Assembly (NCBI GenBank): GCA_964553255.1
Contig: CAZKJS010000023.1
Coordinates: forward strand, 1-28,345
DNA from: JAQUCI01 sp964553255
GTDB lineage: Bacteria; Bacillota_I; Bacilli_A; Erysipelotrichales; Erysipelotrichaceae
Direction: 5' to 3'
DNA: 28,345 nt
Numbering within the stretch: the first letter of the stretch is position 1; each line of letters opens with the position of its first letter. The notes beneath the pieces were generated by a model that saw only the letters and a list, made by a program, of their open reading frames with translations, had not been told where the DNA came from and made no database searches. This document shows positions 1 through 8,188 of the stretch, piece after piece. Position numbers and translations under genes: made by a program.

Positions 1-1
1 T

Positions 2-97
2 AACAATAACAAAGCAGCAATTGCTTTAGATAGTCGCTTTGATTTAAAGAAAGTTGATGGTAAGTGGTATGTTGAAGAATTTGCATTACCCAATTAA
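2..97 (+). CDS. C-terminal end of an upstream gene (partial, unidentified)
   Basis: An open frame runs in from the window edge and stops at TAA 95-97, giving about 31 residues that end in KKVDGKWYVEEFALPN. The K-x-DGKWYV pattern followed by a short beta-strand-like tail resembles the ends of small secreted or lipoprotein domains of the NTF2-like/DUF4878 type, but this is only a resemblance. The start lies outside the window. Its last ~29 nt overlap the chosen start of the next gene, which is in another frame. Function unknown. Confidence 0.5.
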   Translation, partial: NNNKAAIALDSRFDLKKVDGKWYVEEFALPN

Positions 98-1211
98 TGA
101 AAATGAAAATATTGTTTATCCTAATAATACAAACTGTTCAATCAATCTTGTTAACAGTATATTGAAGCATTATACTATTAAACATTTTCATTCAACATTA
201 GAAATCATGGATGAACTGTTAGCTAATGAATATAAACATATCTTTTTGATCATCCTTGATGGGTTAGGAAATAAAGTGATAGAGAATAACCTAACAAGTG
301 ATAGTTTTATGTTAACTAAACGCTTGATGAAAATTAGTGCAGTTTATCCATGTACCACAGTAGCTGCTACAACAGCTATTCAAACAGGAAAGTTTCCACT
401 TGAAAACGGATGGTTGGGATGGCATCAATACTTTGCGACATTAGATAAGGATGTAACATTATTTACTAACACTGAATACTATAGTGGTGAAACATGTACT
501 ACCATTAATATTGCCAATGATCTCTTACCTTATGTTGAAATTACTGATTTGATCGCAAAATCAGGTATTAAGACATCTTCAATATTCCCATCGTTTAAAG
601 AGGGTGGTGCTGAAGACTTTGATGAGGTCGTTGCTAGAATAAAAATGATCGCTAAAGAAAAAGAAAAAAGCTTTACTTATGTATATTGGAACGAGCCAGA
701 TAAAACCATGCATGATGATGGATGTTATGGTGAAAACACTAAACAAGTTATTCAAACATTAGATCGACAACTTAAAATCTTAAGTGAAGAAATATCAAGT
801 GACTCACTTTTAATAATTACACCTGATCATGGCATGATTGATGTTGATGAGATCGATCTTAATGATTACCCTGATTTACTAGCTTGTTTAAAGCGCAATC
901 CTAGTATCGAGCCAAGATGTTCAAGCTTCTATGTTAAAGATGAATGTCATGAGGAATTTGTTTCAATATTTAAGCGAGAATTTAAGGATTTTGTACTTTT
1001 TGATAAAAAAAGCTTGATCGCAAGCAAGATATTTGGTGAGGGATTAGCGCATCCAGTATTTTCGGATATTGTAGGCGATTATGTGGCAATGGCATATGGT
1101 AATCGCATGTTTATTCACGAAACTGCTTACGCACATCATTTCAAAGCTCATCATGCTGGTTTAACAGAAAACGAAATGAGTATACCTTTGATCGTTGCGG
1201 CTAAAAAATAA
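69..1211 (+). CDS. Alkaline phosphatase superfamily hydrolase (nucleotide pyrophosphatase/phosphodiesterase type)
   Basis: This is a soluble metal-dependent phosphohydrolase of about 380 aa in the type I phosphodiesterase/nucleotide pyrophosphatase branch of the alkaline phosphatase superfamily. The metal-site signatures appear in the usual order: IILDGLG near the N-terminus (first Asp), CTTVAATTAIQTG (the Thr region that acts as nucleophile), the NEPDKTMHDDG block (Asp and His), TPDHGMID (Asp-His) and a C-terminal HHAGL block (His). There is no signal peptide or membrane segment. The substrate cannot be read from sequence; homologues cleave phosphodiester or pyrophosphate bonds of nucleotides or related compounds. 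The start is uncertain. ATG 69 is used here, but TTG 54, ATG 57 and TTG 81 are in frame and none has a strong Shine-Dalgarno site. All of them overlap the upstream frame, so translation may be coupled to that gene. The family is confident, the start and substrate are not. Confidence 0.85.
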   Translation: MLKNLHYPINENENIVYPNNTNCSINLVNSILKHYTIKHFHSTLEIMDELLANEYKHIFLIILDGLGNKVIENNLTSDSFMLTKRLMKISAVYPCTTVAATTAIQTGKFPLENGWLGWHQYFATLDKDVTLFTNTEYYSGETCTTINIANDLLPYVEITDLIAKSGIKTSSIFPSFKEGGAEDFDEVVARIKMIAKEKEKSFTYVYWNEPDKTMHDDGCYGENTKQVIQTLDRQLKILSEEISSDSLLIITPDHGMIDVDEIDLNDYPDLLACLKRNPSIEPRCSSFYVKDECHEEFVSIFKREFKDFVLFDKKSLIASKIFGEGLAHPVFSDIVGDYVAMAYGNRMFIHETAYAHHFKAHHAGLTENEMSIPLIVAAKK

Positions 1212-1218
1212 TAGGGAT

Positions 1219-1247
1219 TTGTTATAAAGACAAAGAATGCATATAAT
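1219..1247 (+). promoter_or_regulatory. Sigma-A-type promoter for the ABC transporter pair
   Basis: TTGTTA (1219-1224) and a perfect TATAAT (1242-1247) are separated by 17 nt, just after the phosphatase stop codon. An AAAGGAG-type ribosome binding site and the ATPase ATG at 1271 follow. The match is close to consensus. Confidence 0.75.
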
Positions 1248-1270
1248 AGAAAAAGGAGATAAGGTGACAT

Positions 1271-1981
1271 ATGTTAAAAATTAATAATTATCGCAAAAGT
1301 TATGGTAGTAAACTCGCTGTTGATGGCATTAGTTTAGAAGTGAAACCAGGTGAAATATTTGGATTTATTGGTCATAACGGCGCTGGTAAAACAACAACAA
1401 TAAAAGGCGTAGTTGGAATTCTTGAGTTTGATGAGGGGGAAATACTAGTTAATGGTAATTCAATCACAAATGATCCAATTCGCTGCAAGATGGATATGGC
1501 ATATATTCCAGATAGTTCAGAGTTCTATGAAGTTTTAACAGGTATAAGCTATATTAATTTTATCGCCGACATCTTTGAAGTAAGTAAAGAGAAGCGTGAA
1601 ACACTGATTCGCAAGTATGCGGATATCTTTGAGTTGACCGCGAATTTAGGCGATAGTATTTCTTCATATTCAAGAGGTATGAAACAAAAATTGGCGATCA
1701 TCGCCGCTTTGGTTCATCAACCTAAGTTATTAGTTTTAGATGAGCCCTTTGTAGGACTTGATCCAAAAGCATCTCATAGTCTTAAGATGATCATGCAAGA
1801 AATGTGTGATAATGGTGGAAGTATCTTCTTTTCTACACATGTTCTTGAAGTGGCTGAAAAATTATGCGATCAAATAGCAATAATCAAAGAAGGCAAAATT
1901 GTCGCAATGGGAAAAACAGAAGAAGTTATGGGCACAAAATCGCTTGAAGAAGTCTTTTTAGGGTTAACTAATCATGAATAA
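1271..1981 (+). CDS. ABC transporter ATP-binding protein (ABC-2 type)
   Basis: This is a cytoplasmic nucleotide-binding subunit of 236 aa, the normal size for a stand-alone ABC ATPase. Visible motifs in order are Walker A (GHNGAGKTTT, around residues 34-43), a signature helix reading YSRGMKQ in place of LSGGQ, Walker B with the catalytic Glu (LLVLDEPF) and the H-loop (FSTHV). The SRGMKQ-type signature is common in ATPases paired with ABC-2 export permeases. A good AAAGGAG site lies upstream of ATG 1271. Its end overlaps the next gene by 8 nt, so ATPase and permease are made together. It powers the membrane protein encoded immediately downstream. The cargo is unknown; drugs, lipids, peptides or wall precursors are all possible. 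Confidence 0.93.
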   Translation: MLKINNYRKSYGSKLAVDGISLEVKPGEIFGFIGHNGAGKTTTIKGVVGILEFDEGEILVNGNSITNDPIRCKMDMAYIPDSSEFYEVLTGISYINFIADIFEVSKEKRETLIRKYADIFELTANLGDSISSYSRGMKQKLAIIAALVHQPKLLVLDEPFVGLDPKASHSLKMIMQEMCDNGGSIFFSTHVLEVAEKLCDQIAIIKEGKIVAMGKTEEVMGTKSLEEVFLGLTNHE

Positions 1982-3560
1982 GACTTTAATACTGATTAAA
2001 ATTGCGCTTATTAACTTGTTTTCCAATAATAAGTTTGCGGCAGCTAAAAAAGGAAAAAAAGCTGCTGCTTGGACAATGGTGCTTTTACCAGCTGGGGTAA
2101 TGCTTTATATTTCAGTTGTTTATTCTTTTTTATTGATGGAAGCACTGCCAAGTGAGAGTCGTTTTATCATGCCGGTTTTAATGACTATCATGACTTTTAT
2201 AATGTTGATCACGCTTTCCTTCTTTAACTCGGGTGGTCACTTGTTTGGCTTTCGTGATTTTGATTTACTAATGTCGCTGCCTGTTAAAAGATCAAGTGTC
2301 ATGTTATCAAAACTACTTTCGTTTTTATTAATGGATTATTTTTTCGCTTTCTTTTTAATGGGACCGTATATAATCATTTTTGGTATTAAAACTGCACAAT
2401 CAGTTTTATATTATCTCATTGGTTTTTTAGGCTTTGTTTTTATTCCGCTAATACCTATGGTTTTTGCGAGCTTAGGTGCTATCTTCATTAATAGTTTTAC
2501 TGGTAACTTTAAGTATAAAAACATGATCAGAAATGTCTTTTATATCTTACTGTTTGGTTTGATCATGTTTGGCTCGATGCAGATGCAAAGATTGTTATTG
2601 ATGGATGCATTGAGTGCAACAGCTTTATTAGCTAATACTAAGCGTTATCTATTACCGGTCTATCTTTTATCAGAAGCATTATTGCATTCAAATATCATTA
2701 GTTTGATCCTTTATGCATTGTTAAATACTGTGGCTTTTGGTTTGTTTATCTTTTTATTCAATCATATGTTTATAAAGATAAATATGAATGCTCATCAAGG
2801 TTATAAAGTTAAGAATTTTAAATTAAGAGAGTTAAAAACATCTTCCCGTTTGCTAGCATTCTTCAAACTTCAAGTAAAGCGTTATTTTGGCAGCACTATG
2901 TATTTAATGAATACTATTGTTGGGCCGTTGATGTTGATCGTATTTATGATCATCGGCGCATTAAGTGGTTTAGATCAAACAAGAATATATGTGAGTACAT
3001 TTGATCAACAAGGTTTATTATTACCTATGGCGGCGGCTGCTATAATGTTTACATCATCGATGTGTATGATCACATCAAGTACGATATCACTTGAAGGTAG
3101 AAACATTGATTTATTAAAATCATTACCAATAAATACCGCAAATATCTTTCAAGCTAAAATTGCTTTACAAGTAGTAGTCAATTTAGTTATTAATATTGTT
3201 GCGCTATTAATTGGTGTTGTGCTTTATGATGTATCTTTGGTTACAGCTATGTTTTTGTTACTTATATCAATCGTTATTGCGATAATGTTTGCTGTTTTAG
3301 GTTTAGTAACAAACCTTATTTTTCCAAAAATGGAATGGGATTCAGAAACTATCGTTGTTAAGCAAAGTATGAGTGTTATTATCACGATTTTTGGTGGTAT
3401 GGCTATCGTTGGTGTTCATGCCTTGGGGTTTATCTTAACGATTGGTTATCTATCATTACCAGTCTTTATTTTGATATGCTTATTTATTGATGCTCTTGCC
3501 ACTTATTTAATGTGGATATACTTACTAAATGGTGGTACAAAAAGATTTAACAGACTATAA
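1974..3560 (+). CDS. ABC transporter permease, large ABC-2-like membrane subunit
   Basis: This is a 528-residue, very hydrophobic protein with roughly 10-12 predicted membrane helices arranged as two similar halves separated by a basic cytoplasmic stretch (about residues 265-300, rich in Lys and Arg). Each half carries a 'DLLMSLPVKR / DLLKSLPINT' motif (near residues 98 and 380), a feature of the putative ABC exporter permease family seen across Bacillota (PF16949-like). It begins inside the end of the ATPase gene (8-nt overlap) and must be its membrane partner. The N-terminus has a run of Lys and Ala (AAAKKGKKAAA) before the first helix. The internal duplication suggests that one copy can form a full transmembrane pore. 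The substrate is not predictable. Confidence 0.85.
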   Translation: MNKTLILIKIALINLFSNNKFAAAKKGKKAAAWTMVLLPAGVMLYISVVYSFLLMEALPSESRFIMPVLMTIMTFIMLITLSFFNSGGHLFGFRDFDLLMSLPVKRSSVMLSKLLSFLLMDYFFAFFLMGPYIIIFGIKTAQSVLYYLIGFLGFVFIPLIPMVFASLGAIFINSFTGNFKYKNMIRNVFYILLFGLIMFGSMQMQRLLLMDALSATALLANTKRYLLPVYLLSEALLHSNIISLILYALLNTVAFGLFIFLFNHMFIKINMNAHQGYKVKNFKLRELKTSSRLLAFFKLQVKRYFGSTMYLMNTIVGPLMLIVFMIIGALSGLDQTRIYVSTFDQQGLLLPMAAAAIMFTSSMCMITSSTISLEGRNIDLLKSLPINTANIFQAKIALQVVVNLVINIVALLIGVVLYDVSLVTAMFLLLISIVIAIMFAVLGLVTNLIFPKMEWDSETIVVKQSMSVIITIFGGMAIVGVHALGFILTIGYLSLPVFILICLFIDALATYLMWIYLLNGGTKRFNRL

Positions 3561-3578
3561 ACCGGTAAACCGGTTTAT
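3557..3578 (+). terminator. Inverted repeat after the ABC permease, possible weak terminator
   Basis: A 9-bp perfect stem, ATAAACCGG (3557-3565) with CCGGTTTAT (3570-3578), closes a TAAA loop and begins inside the permease stop codon. The run of T after it is short (TTT then ATTGG), so it may be a weak terminator, an mRNA stabiliser or an operator-like palindrome. Confidence 0.5.
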
Positions 3579-3591
3579 TTATTGGTGAACT

Positions 3592-4035
3592 ATGAATGAT
3601 AGGTGTAAACAATACTGGATTACATTTTTAAATGAAACTAGTCGTGATATAAACACAATGTGTTACGAATGTTTCTTTTTTGGTTCAAATAAAAAGAGTG
3701 CTGATGAGCTTTTACAACTGGTACTTAGTGGTAAGAAGAAAGCTACAACTTCAAGTTTGTTGGCTTTTGATGATGTGCCACAGGTAAATGATCTAAGTAT
3801 CGTTACTGATTTTGAAGGTAATCCACAGTGTATAATACAAACACTAAGTGTACGGCAAATGCTTTTTTCAAAGATGACTTTTACATTGGCTGCATTAGAG
3901 GGTGAAGATGAAAATTTATTAAGTTGGCAAAAAAATCATATTGCATATTTTAAATGGGAAGCAAGTCAAAAAGGATATGAGTTTAACTTAGATATGACAA
4001 TCGTTTTTGAGGAATTCACGGTTGTATATCGTTAG
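3592..4035 (+). CDS. ASCH domain-containing protein
   Basis: This is a small soluble protein of 147 aa. It carries the ASCH (ASC-1 homology) signature: the segment GKKKATTSSL (around residues 47-56), then DLSIVTDFEGNPQCIIQT (around 66-83), and later an aromatic W-x-x-x-H element before a C-terminal beta-strand. ASCH proteins have a PUA-like fold and are thought to bind RNA or modified nucleosides; some bacterial members hydrolyse N4-acetylcytidine, but this longer form is not the short YqfB type. It sits alone between the ABC pair and the OsmC operon. The ribosome binding site is weak (GGTG, 5 nt upstream). Function beyond the fold is inference. Confidence 0.85.
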   Translation: MNDRCKQYWITFLNETSRDINTMCYECFFFGSNKKSADELLQLVLSGKKKATTSSLLAFDDVPQVNDLSIVTDFEGNPQCIIQTLSVRQMLFSKMTFTLAALEGEDENLLSWQKNHIAYFKWEASQKGYEFNLDMTIVFEEFTVVYR

Positions 4036-4060
4036 AAGCTAACATGATTTATGATATAAT
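4032..4060 (+). promoter_or_regulatory. Promoter with extended -10 for the OsmC-arginase-glpK operon
   Basis: A perfect TATAAT at 4055-4060 is preceded by TGA (an extended -10, TGN-TATAAT). A partial -35, TTAGAA (4032-4037), lies 17 nt upstream. It starts within the end of the ASCH gene, and the AAAGGAG site of the next gene lies 9 nt downstream. Confidence 0.7.
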
Positions 4061-4078
4061 CTAAACAAAGGAGTAATT

Positions 4079-4468
4079 ATGAGTAAAGTAAACGCTGAAA
4101 TAATTTTTCAAAATGATTTTAATGGTAAGATCTTAAACAAAAATAACGATGTTATCATTGGAGAAAACGGATTAGCTCCGTATGATATGCTACAAGGAGC
4201 TTTAGCTGCTTGTTTACATGCGACATTTTTATCGATTTTAATTAAGAAAAGACTTATTATTGATAGTGCACGTTACATTATCAATGGTGATAAAAAAGAA
4301 GAAATACCGACAACTTTAACTAATGTCAACATTGAAGTGTATATTAGAAGTGGTGATAATGCTCAACAGATCATTAAGTCGTTTGATCTAGCAACCAAGT
4401 ATTGTTCAATCTACAATACGATTGCGCATGTTGCTACGATGAGCTATCAAGTACATTTTGAGGAATGA
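4079..4468 (+). CDS. OsmC/Ohr family protein
   Basis: This is a 129-residue protein of the OsmC family, thiol peroxidases and relatives that reduce organic hydroperoxides. The core motif GLAPYDMLQGALAACL holds the conserved Cys (C45), and the second conserved Cys is C109 (TKYCSIYNT), at the place where typical members have a Cys-Pro motif. The presence of both redox cysteines suggests an active peroxidase-like protein. No signal peptide is seen. A strong AAAGGAG site precedes ATG 4079. It is the first gene of a tight operon with the amidase, arginase, glycerol kinase and Gx transporter. Whether it acts on peroxides or is one of the many OsmC paralogues of unknown substrate cannot be told. Confidence 0.88.
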   Translation: MSKVNAEIIFQNDFNGKILNKNNDVIIGENGLAPYDMLQGALAACLHATFLSILIKKRLIIDSARYIINGDKKEEIPTTLTNVNIEVYIRSGDNAQQIIKSFDLATKYCSIYNTIAHVATMSYQVHFEE

Positions 4469-4469
4469 T

Positions 4470-5375
4470 ATGTTAATCTTGGATAAAGAAAAATACGTCT
4501 ATAGCTTTAGTAAGGATCATGAACCAATTGCTGTCTGTGATAGTGAAGCTATCGTGTTGTTTCAGACCAAGGATTGCTATAGTGATCTTGTAAACACGGT
4601 TGACTATGATTGGGATAAATTTTTAATAAGAGTAAACCCAGTTAACGGACCGTTATATATTAAAGGTGCAACACCAAATGACACCTTGTTAGTTGAAGTG
4701 CTAGATATTAAACTAAACAATTATGGCATTATCGTATCAAAACCATATAATGGTGTATTTGGTAAAGAAGTATCAGAAAGAGCTACCAAGATCGTTCAGA
4801 TTGAAGGGGATATGATCAAGTTTAATGATAATATCAAACTGCCTATCAAGCCGATGATCGGATGTATTGGTACAGCGGCCATTGCTGGTGAAATCGCAAG
4901 TAATACCCCTAATAATCATGGTGGTAATATGGATAATACAAAAATCGCAGTTGGATCTTTGGTTGAGTTACCAATTTTTGCAGATGGTGCCCTTTTAGCT
5001 ATGGGTGATCTTCATGCGACAATGGGGGATGGTGAAGTTAACTGTAGCGGTATAGAGTGTGGTGGTAGTATTAAGGTAAAAATATCCTTAATGAAGAATC
5101 GTAAGATTACCAATCCAAGAGTTATCAATAAAGGTGTTCTTTATACTACTGGTAGTGGTATTGATCTTGATATGGCTCTTAAGATTGCTTGTAAGGAAAT
5201 GAGTAAGGTGATAATGGATGCTAATAACTGTGATATCATTGAATCAGGAATGTTGATGAGTGCAGTTGGTAATCTTGAAATATGTCAGATTGTAAACCCA
5301 TTGGTTACAGCGCGATTTGCGATGGATCTGAAGTATCTTAATTATGATATAAAGGAAAAAGACAATGGCAATTAA
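4470..5375 (+). CDS. Acetamidase/formamidase family protein
   Basis: This protein of about 301 aa belongs to the acetamidase/formamidase family (FmdA_AmdA), which hydrolyses short-chain amides to ammonia and the carboxylate. Recognisable blocks are MIGCIGTAAIAGE, the glycine-rich NNHGGNMD, LPIFADGALLAMGDLHATMGDGE and GIECGGSIKVKI, in the usual order. ATG 4470 is preferred over the in-frame TTG 4458 because GAGGAA lies just upstream and ATG 4470 starts 1 nt after the OsmC stop codon. Its end overlaps the arginase gene by 11 nt, so the two are translationally linked. The exact amide is unknown. The coupling to an arginase-family enzyme hints at nitrogen release, but that is inference. Confidence 0.9.
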   Translation: MLILDKEKYVYSFSKDHEPIAVCDSEAIVLFQTKDCYSDLVNTVDYDWDKFLIRVNPVNGPLYIKGATPNDTLLVEVLDIKLNNYGIIVSKPYNGVFGKEVSERATKIVQIEGDMIKFNDNIKLPIKPMIGCIGTAAIAGEIASNTPNNHGGNMDNTKIAVGSLVELPIFADGALLAMGDLHATMGDGEVNCSGIECGGSIKVKISLMKNRKITNPRVINKGVLYTTGSGIDLDMALKIACKEMSKVIMDANNCDIIESGMLMSAVGNLEICQIVNPLVTARFAMDLKYLNYDIKEKDNGN

Positions 5376-6189
5376 ATATATCGGAGCGCCTTTAAAAGAG
5401 GGGTGTACGATAACTGGGGCTGATCATGCGATTGATAAACTAAAAGATATATTCACTTTTGACGCGATCAATCCTGTTATCAAAAAGGATGAAGATAAAG
5501 ATGCTAGCATGCAAAACCTGAGTACAGTCACGGATTTCTTGTGGCGCTTGAAGAGAATTTACCAACAGTATAAAGATGATTTTGTTGTTACTATTGGGGG
5601 CGATCATAGTTTAGCGATAGCGTCTATTTCTGGTCATTATCAGCCTGGTCTTGGGGTAATATGGGTTGATGCTCATGGTGATAGTAATACTGATCTTACT
5701 AGCATTTCTAAGCGTATTCATGGGGTACCTTTAAGTGTTTTACAAGGACTTGGTGAGAAACGTTTAACAGCTATATGTGAAGGGAATTTTATCGCTAGTG
5801 ATTCCATTGTACTCTTTGGTATTAGTTCGCTAGATGAAAAAGAAGAAGCTTTGATCAAGGAAAGAAACATTAAGATGTTTACACTTGAGCAGATCAAGGA
5901 TAAAGGATTAGAGGTTTGTCTTGATGAAGCTATCGCTTACTTAAGCAATAAAAAGATTTATTTTAGCTTTGATCTTGATTCAATTGATAAGCAATTCTGT
6001 AGTGGAGTAAATACACCAGTAAAAAGTGGTTTTAGTATTGAACAAGTAAGTTATGTTATAGATAAGATATTAAATGATCTTAATATTATCGGTATGGATG
6101 TAGTTGAGTATAATCCGCTTAAAGATGATGGTAATACTATAAAAATCATTATGATGATCAAAAGTATCATTATGAAACATAAGGGGTAG
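5365..6189 (+). CDS. Arginase-family ureohydrolase (likely arginase)
   Basis: This is a cytoplasmic Mn-dependent ureohydrolase of 274 aa, slightly shorter than the ~300 aa of typical arginases. All the metal ligands known from arginase can be placed: H81 (GGDHS), D102, H104 and D106 (VDAHGDSN), and D203 and D205 (SFDLDSID). H119 (RIHGVPL, the proton-shuttle position) and E248 (VVEYNP) are present too. The sequence around them (DAHGDSNT then IHGVPL) is closer to arginase than to agmatinase or formimidoylglutamase, so arginine to ornithine plus urea is the best guess. The gene overlaps the amidase by 11 nt and is followed 4 nt later by glpK. The exact substrate is unproven. Confidence 0.87.
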   Translation: MAIKYIGAPLKEGCTITGADHAIDKLKDIFTFDAINPVIKKDEDKDASMQNLSTVTDFLWRLKRIYQQYKDDFVVTIGGDHSLAIASISGHYQPGLGVIWVDAHGDSNTDLTSISKRIHGVPLSVLQGLGEKRLTAICEGNFIASDSIVLFGISSLDEKEEALIKERNIKMFTLEQIKDKGLEVCLDEAIAYLSNKKIYFSFDLDSIDKQFCSGVNTPVKSGFSIEQVSYVIDKILNDLNIIGMDVVEYNPLKDDGNTIKIIMMIKSIIMKHKG

Positions 6190-6193
6190 TAAA

Positions 6194-7678
6194 ATGAAAT
6201 ATTTATTAGCCATTGATCAAGGGACAACAAGCTCGCGAGCAATGATCTTTGATGAGAATATCAATGTCATGGCGATTGCACAGAAAGAGATTGAATCCTA
6301 TTATCCTAAACCTGGGTGGGTTGAGCAAAACGCTGATGAAATCTATGCCAGTGTTATTGCGGTCATTTTTGAAGCATTGACTAAAGCTGGTTTAAGAATG
6401 AATCAGATAAACGCCATTGGTATAACTAACCAGCGTGAAACAACAGTTATTTGGGATAAAGACAATGGCAAACCAGTTTACTTTGCATTAGTTTGGCAAA
6501 GCCGTCAAACAAACGATATTTGTGAACGGGTAAGAGCGCAAAATGTTGAAGCAATCATTAAAGCAAAGACCGGTCTAGTAATTGACTCATATTTTTCAGC
6601 AAGCAAGATTAGATGGGTTCTTGATAAAATTCCAGATGGTCAAAGAAAAGCCGAAAATGGTGAGTTGATGTTTGGAACGATCGATACTTGGCTTGTTTAT
6701 AAACTAACCAATCATAATGTACATGTTACTGATGTTAGTAATGCGAGTCGAACGTTACTTATGGATATAAACAGTTTAAAATGGGATGATGAACTATTAT
6801 CCTTCTGGAATATACCAAAAGCCATTTTACCTGACATTAAGAGCACAAGTGAAGTTTATGGCTTAACTGCCACTGAAATAGTTAATGCTGAAGTACCTAT
6901 AGCAGCTTTAGTTGGTGATCAACAAGCATCGCTATTTGGACAAGCTTGTTTTAATGCAGGTGATGTCAAGAATACTTATGGTACTGGTTGTTTTCTATTG
7001 ATGAACATTGGTGATAAAGTCAAGATGAGTCTTAATGGTTTAGTTACAACTGTCGCTTGGAAATTAAAAGATCAAATATGTTATGCCTTAGAGGGAAGCG
7101 TATTTGTGGCTGGAGCAGCAATTCAATGGCTTAGAGATGGTATAAAGATAATCGGAAATGCCACTGAAAGCGAGCAAATGGCAAAAGAAGTAAGTGATAA
7201 CGGTGGTGTATACGTTGTACCTTCATTTGTTGGAATGGGAGCTCCATATTGGGATGCTGATGTTAAAGGCGCAATGTTTGGTATAACGCGTGGTACAACA
7301 AAAGCACATTTAGTAAGAGCGACGCTTGAGTCATTGGCTTATCAAACATATGATGTATTAAAAGCTATGGAAAGTGATACTGGTTTTGATGTCAAATTAT
7401 TAAAAGTTGATGGTGGAGCTAGTCGAAATAACTTTCTAATGCAATTCCAGGCGGATATCTTACAAGCTAACATAAAAAGAGCGATGGTAAATGAAACAAC
7501 TGCTCTTGGTGCGGCTTTTTTAGCTGGTTTAGCAGTAGGTGTTTGGGAAAGTATTGACGAAATCAAAGAAAAATGGAAAAATGACATAGAGTTTACTCCA
7601 ATAATGGATCAAGCTGAAAGTGATAAACTATTACAAAGCTGGCATAAAGCCGTAAATGCAACAAGAATATTTAAGTAA
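6194..7678 (+). CDS. glpK: Glycerol kinase
   Basis: This protein of 494 aa, the standard length, phosphorylates glycerol to sn-glycerol 3-phosphate with ATP. It is a FGGY-family kinase with the phosphate loop IDQGTTSSR (residues 7-15) and glycerol-contacting residues R81, E82 and W101 (NQRETTVIW and LVWQSRQT), which correspond to R83, E84 and W103 of the E. coli enzyme. Further blocks are VGDQQASLFGQ, NTYGTGCF and VDGGASRNNFLMQFQADIL. The segment just before VGDQQ, where Gram-positive GlpKs regulated by HPr carry a His in an HFYG-like motif, reads EIVNAEVP and lacks His, so PTS phosphorylation control is probably absent. There is no glpF or glpO/glpD neighbour; it is an internal gene of the arginase operon. 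Confidence 0.97.
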   Translation: MKYLLAIDQGTTSSRAMIFDENINVMAIAQKEIESYYPKPGWVEQNADEIYASVIAVIFEALTKAGLRMNQINAIGITNQRETTVIWDKDNGKPVYFALVWQSRQTNDICERVRAQNVEAIIKAKTGLVIDSYFSASKIRWVLDKIPDGQRKAENGELMFGTIDTWLVYKLTNHNVHVTDVSNASRTLLMDINSLKWDDELLSFWNIPKAILPDIKSTSEVYGLTATEIVNAEVPIAALVGDQQASLFGQACFNAGDVKNTYGTGCFLLMNIGDKVKMSLNGLVTTVAWKLKDQICYALEGSVFVAGAAIQWLRDGIKIIGNATESEQMAKEVSDNGGVYVVPSFVGMGAPYWDADVKGAMFGITRGTTKAHLVRATLESLAYQTYDVLKAMESDTGFDVKLLKVDGGASRNNFLMQFQADILQANIKRAMVNETTALGAAFLAGLAVGVWESIDEIKEKWKNDIEFTPIMDQAESDKLLQSWHKAVNATRIFK

Positions 7679-7689
7679 AGAGGTAGTAA

Positions 7690-8178
7690 ATGAATAAAAC
7701 ACAAAAATTGACTAAATTATCATTGATCTTAGCGATCAGTATTATTCTTCATATCCTTGAACCCAATTTACCAATACCCATTTATGGTGTAAAGCTAGGC
7801 TTAGCAAATATTATGGGATTAGTAGCTTTGAAAATGTATGGATATAAAGATATGATATACATTAATGTTCTACGCGTGTTGCTTAGTAGTTTGTTGCGTG
7901 GTATCATATTTGGGACAGCTTTTTGGATATCATTAAGTGGAGTTATGTTAAGTACGCTTGTTGTGGTCATTCTTGATCGTAAAAACCAACTTAGCTTGTA
8001 TTTCTTAAGTGTTATTAGTGCCGTTGTTCATAGTGTGGGACAGTTACTTTGTGTAAGTTATATCTATCAAACATTCTATTTGATGTTATACTATCTGCCG
8101 ATGTTATTGATCTTAGCAATTCCTACAGGATTATTGACTGGACTTTTATCCAAAGAAGCTTTGAAGCGAATTAGATAG
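7690..8178 (+). CDS. Gx transporter family membrane protein (HepT/heptaprenyl diphosphate synthase component I-like)
   Basis: This is a small integral membrane protein (162 aa) with about five helices. The N-terminal pattern (LEPNLPIPIYGVKLGLANIMGLVAL), followed by LRVLLSSLLRGIIFG and a Ser/Gly-rich helix, matches the Gx transporter family, often annotated as heptaprenyl diphosphate synthase component I. The conserved 'P-GVKLGLANI' resembles S-components of energy-coupling factor transporters, so it may take up a vitamin or similar solute. The family substrate is not established. An AAAGAGGT site precedes ATG 7690. It is the last gene of the operon, and its stop codon touches the ribosome binding site of the short leader ORF at 8189. 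Confidence 0.8.
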   Translation: MNKTQKLTKLSLILAISIILHILEPNLPIPIYGVKLGLANIMGLVALKMYGYKDMIYINVLRVLLSSLLRGIIFGTAFWISLSGVMLSTLVVVILDRKNQLSLYFLSVISAVVHSVGQLLCVSYIYQTFYLMLYYLPMLLILAIPTGLLTGLLSKEALKRIR

Positions 8179-8188
8179 GGGAATATTT

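Noticed and set aside
7342..7587. Minus-strand frame inside glpK, and similar frames at 6051-6242, 7782-7970, 18307-18495, 21313-21513, 26220-26429 and 26800-27042
   Set aside because: Lie fully or mostly within confident genes, lack ribosome sites and have no family features; shadows of codon use.
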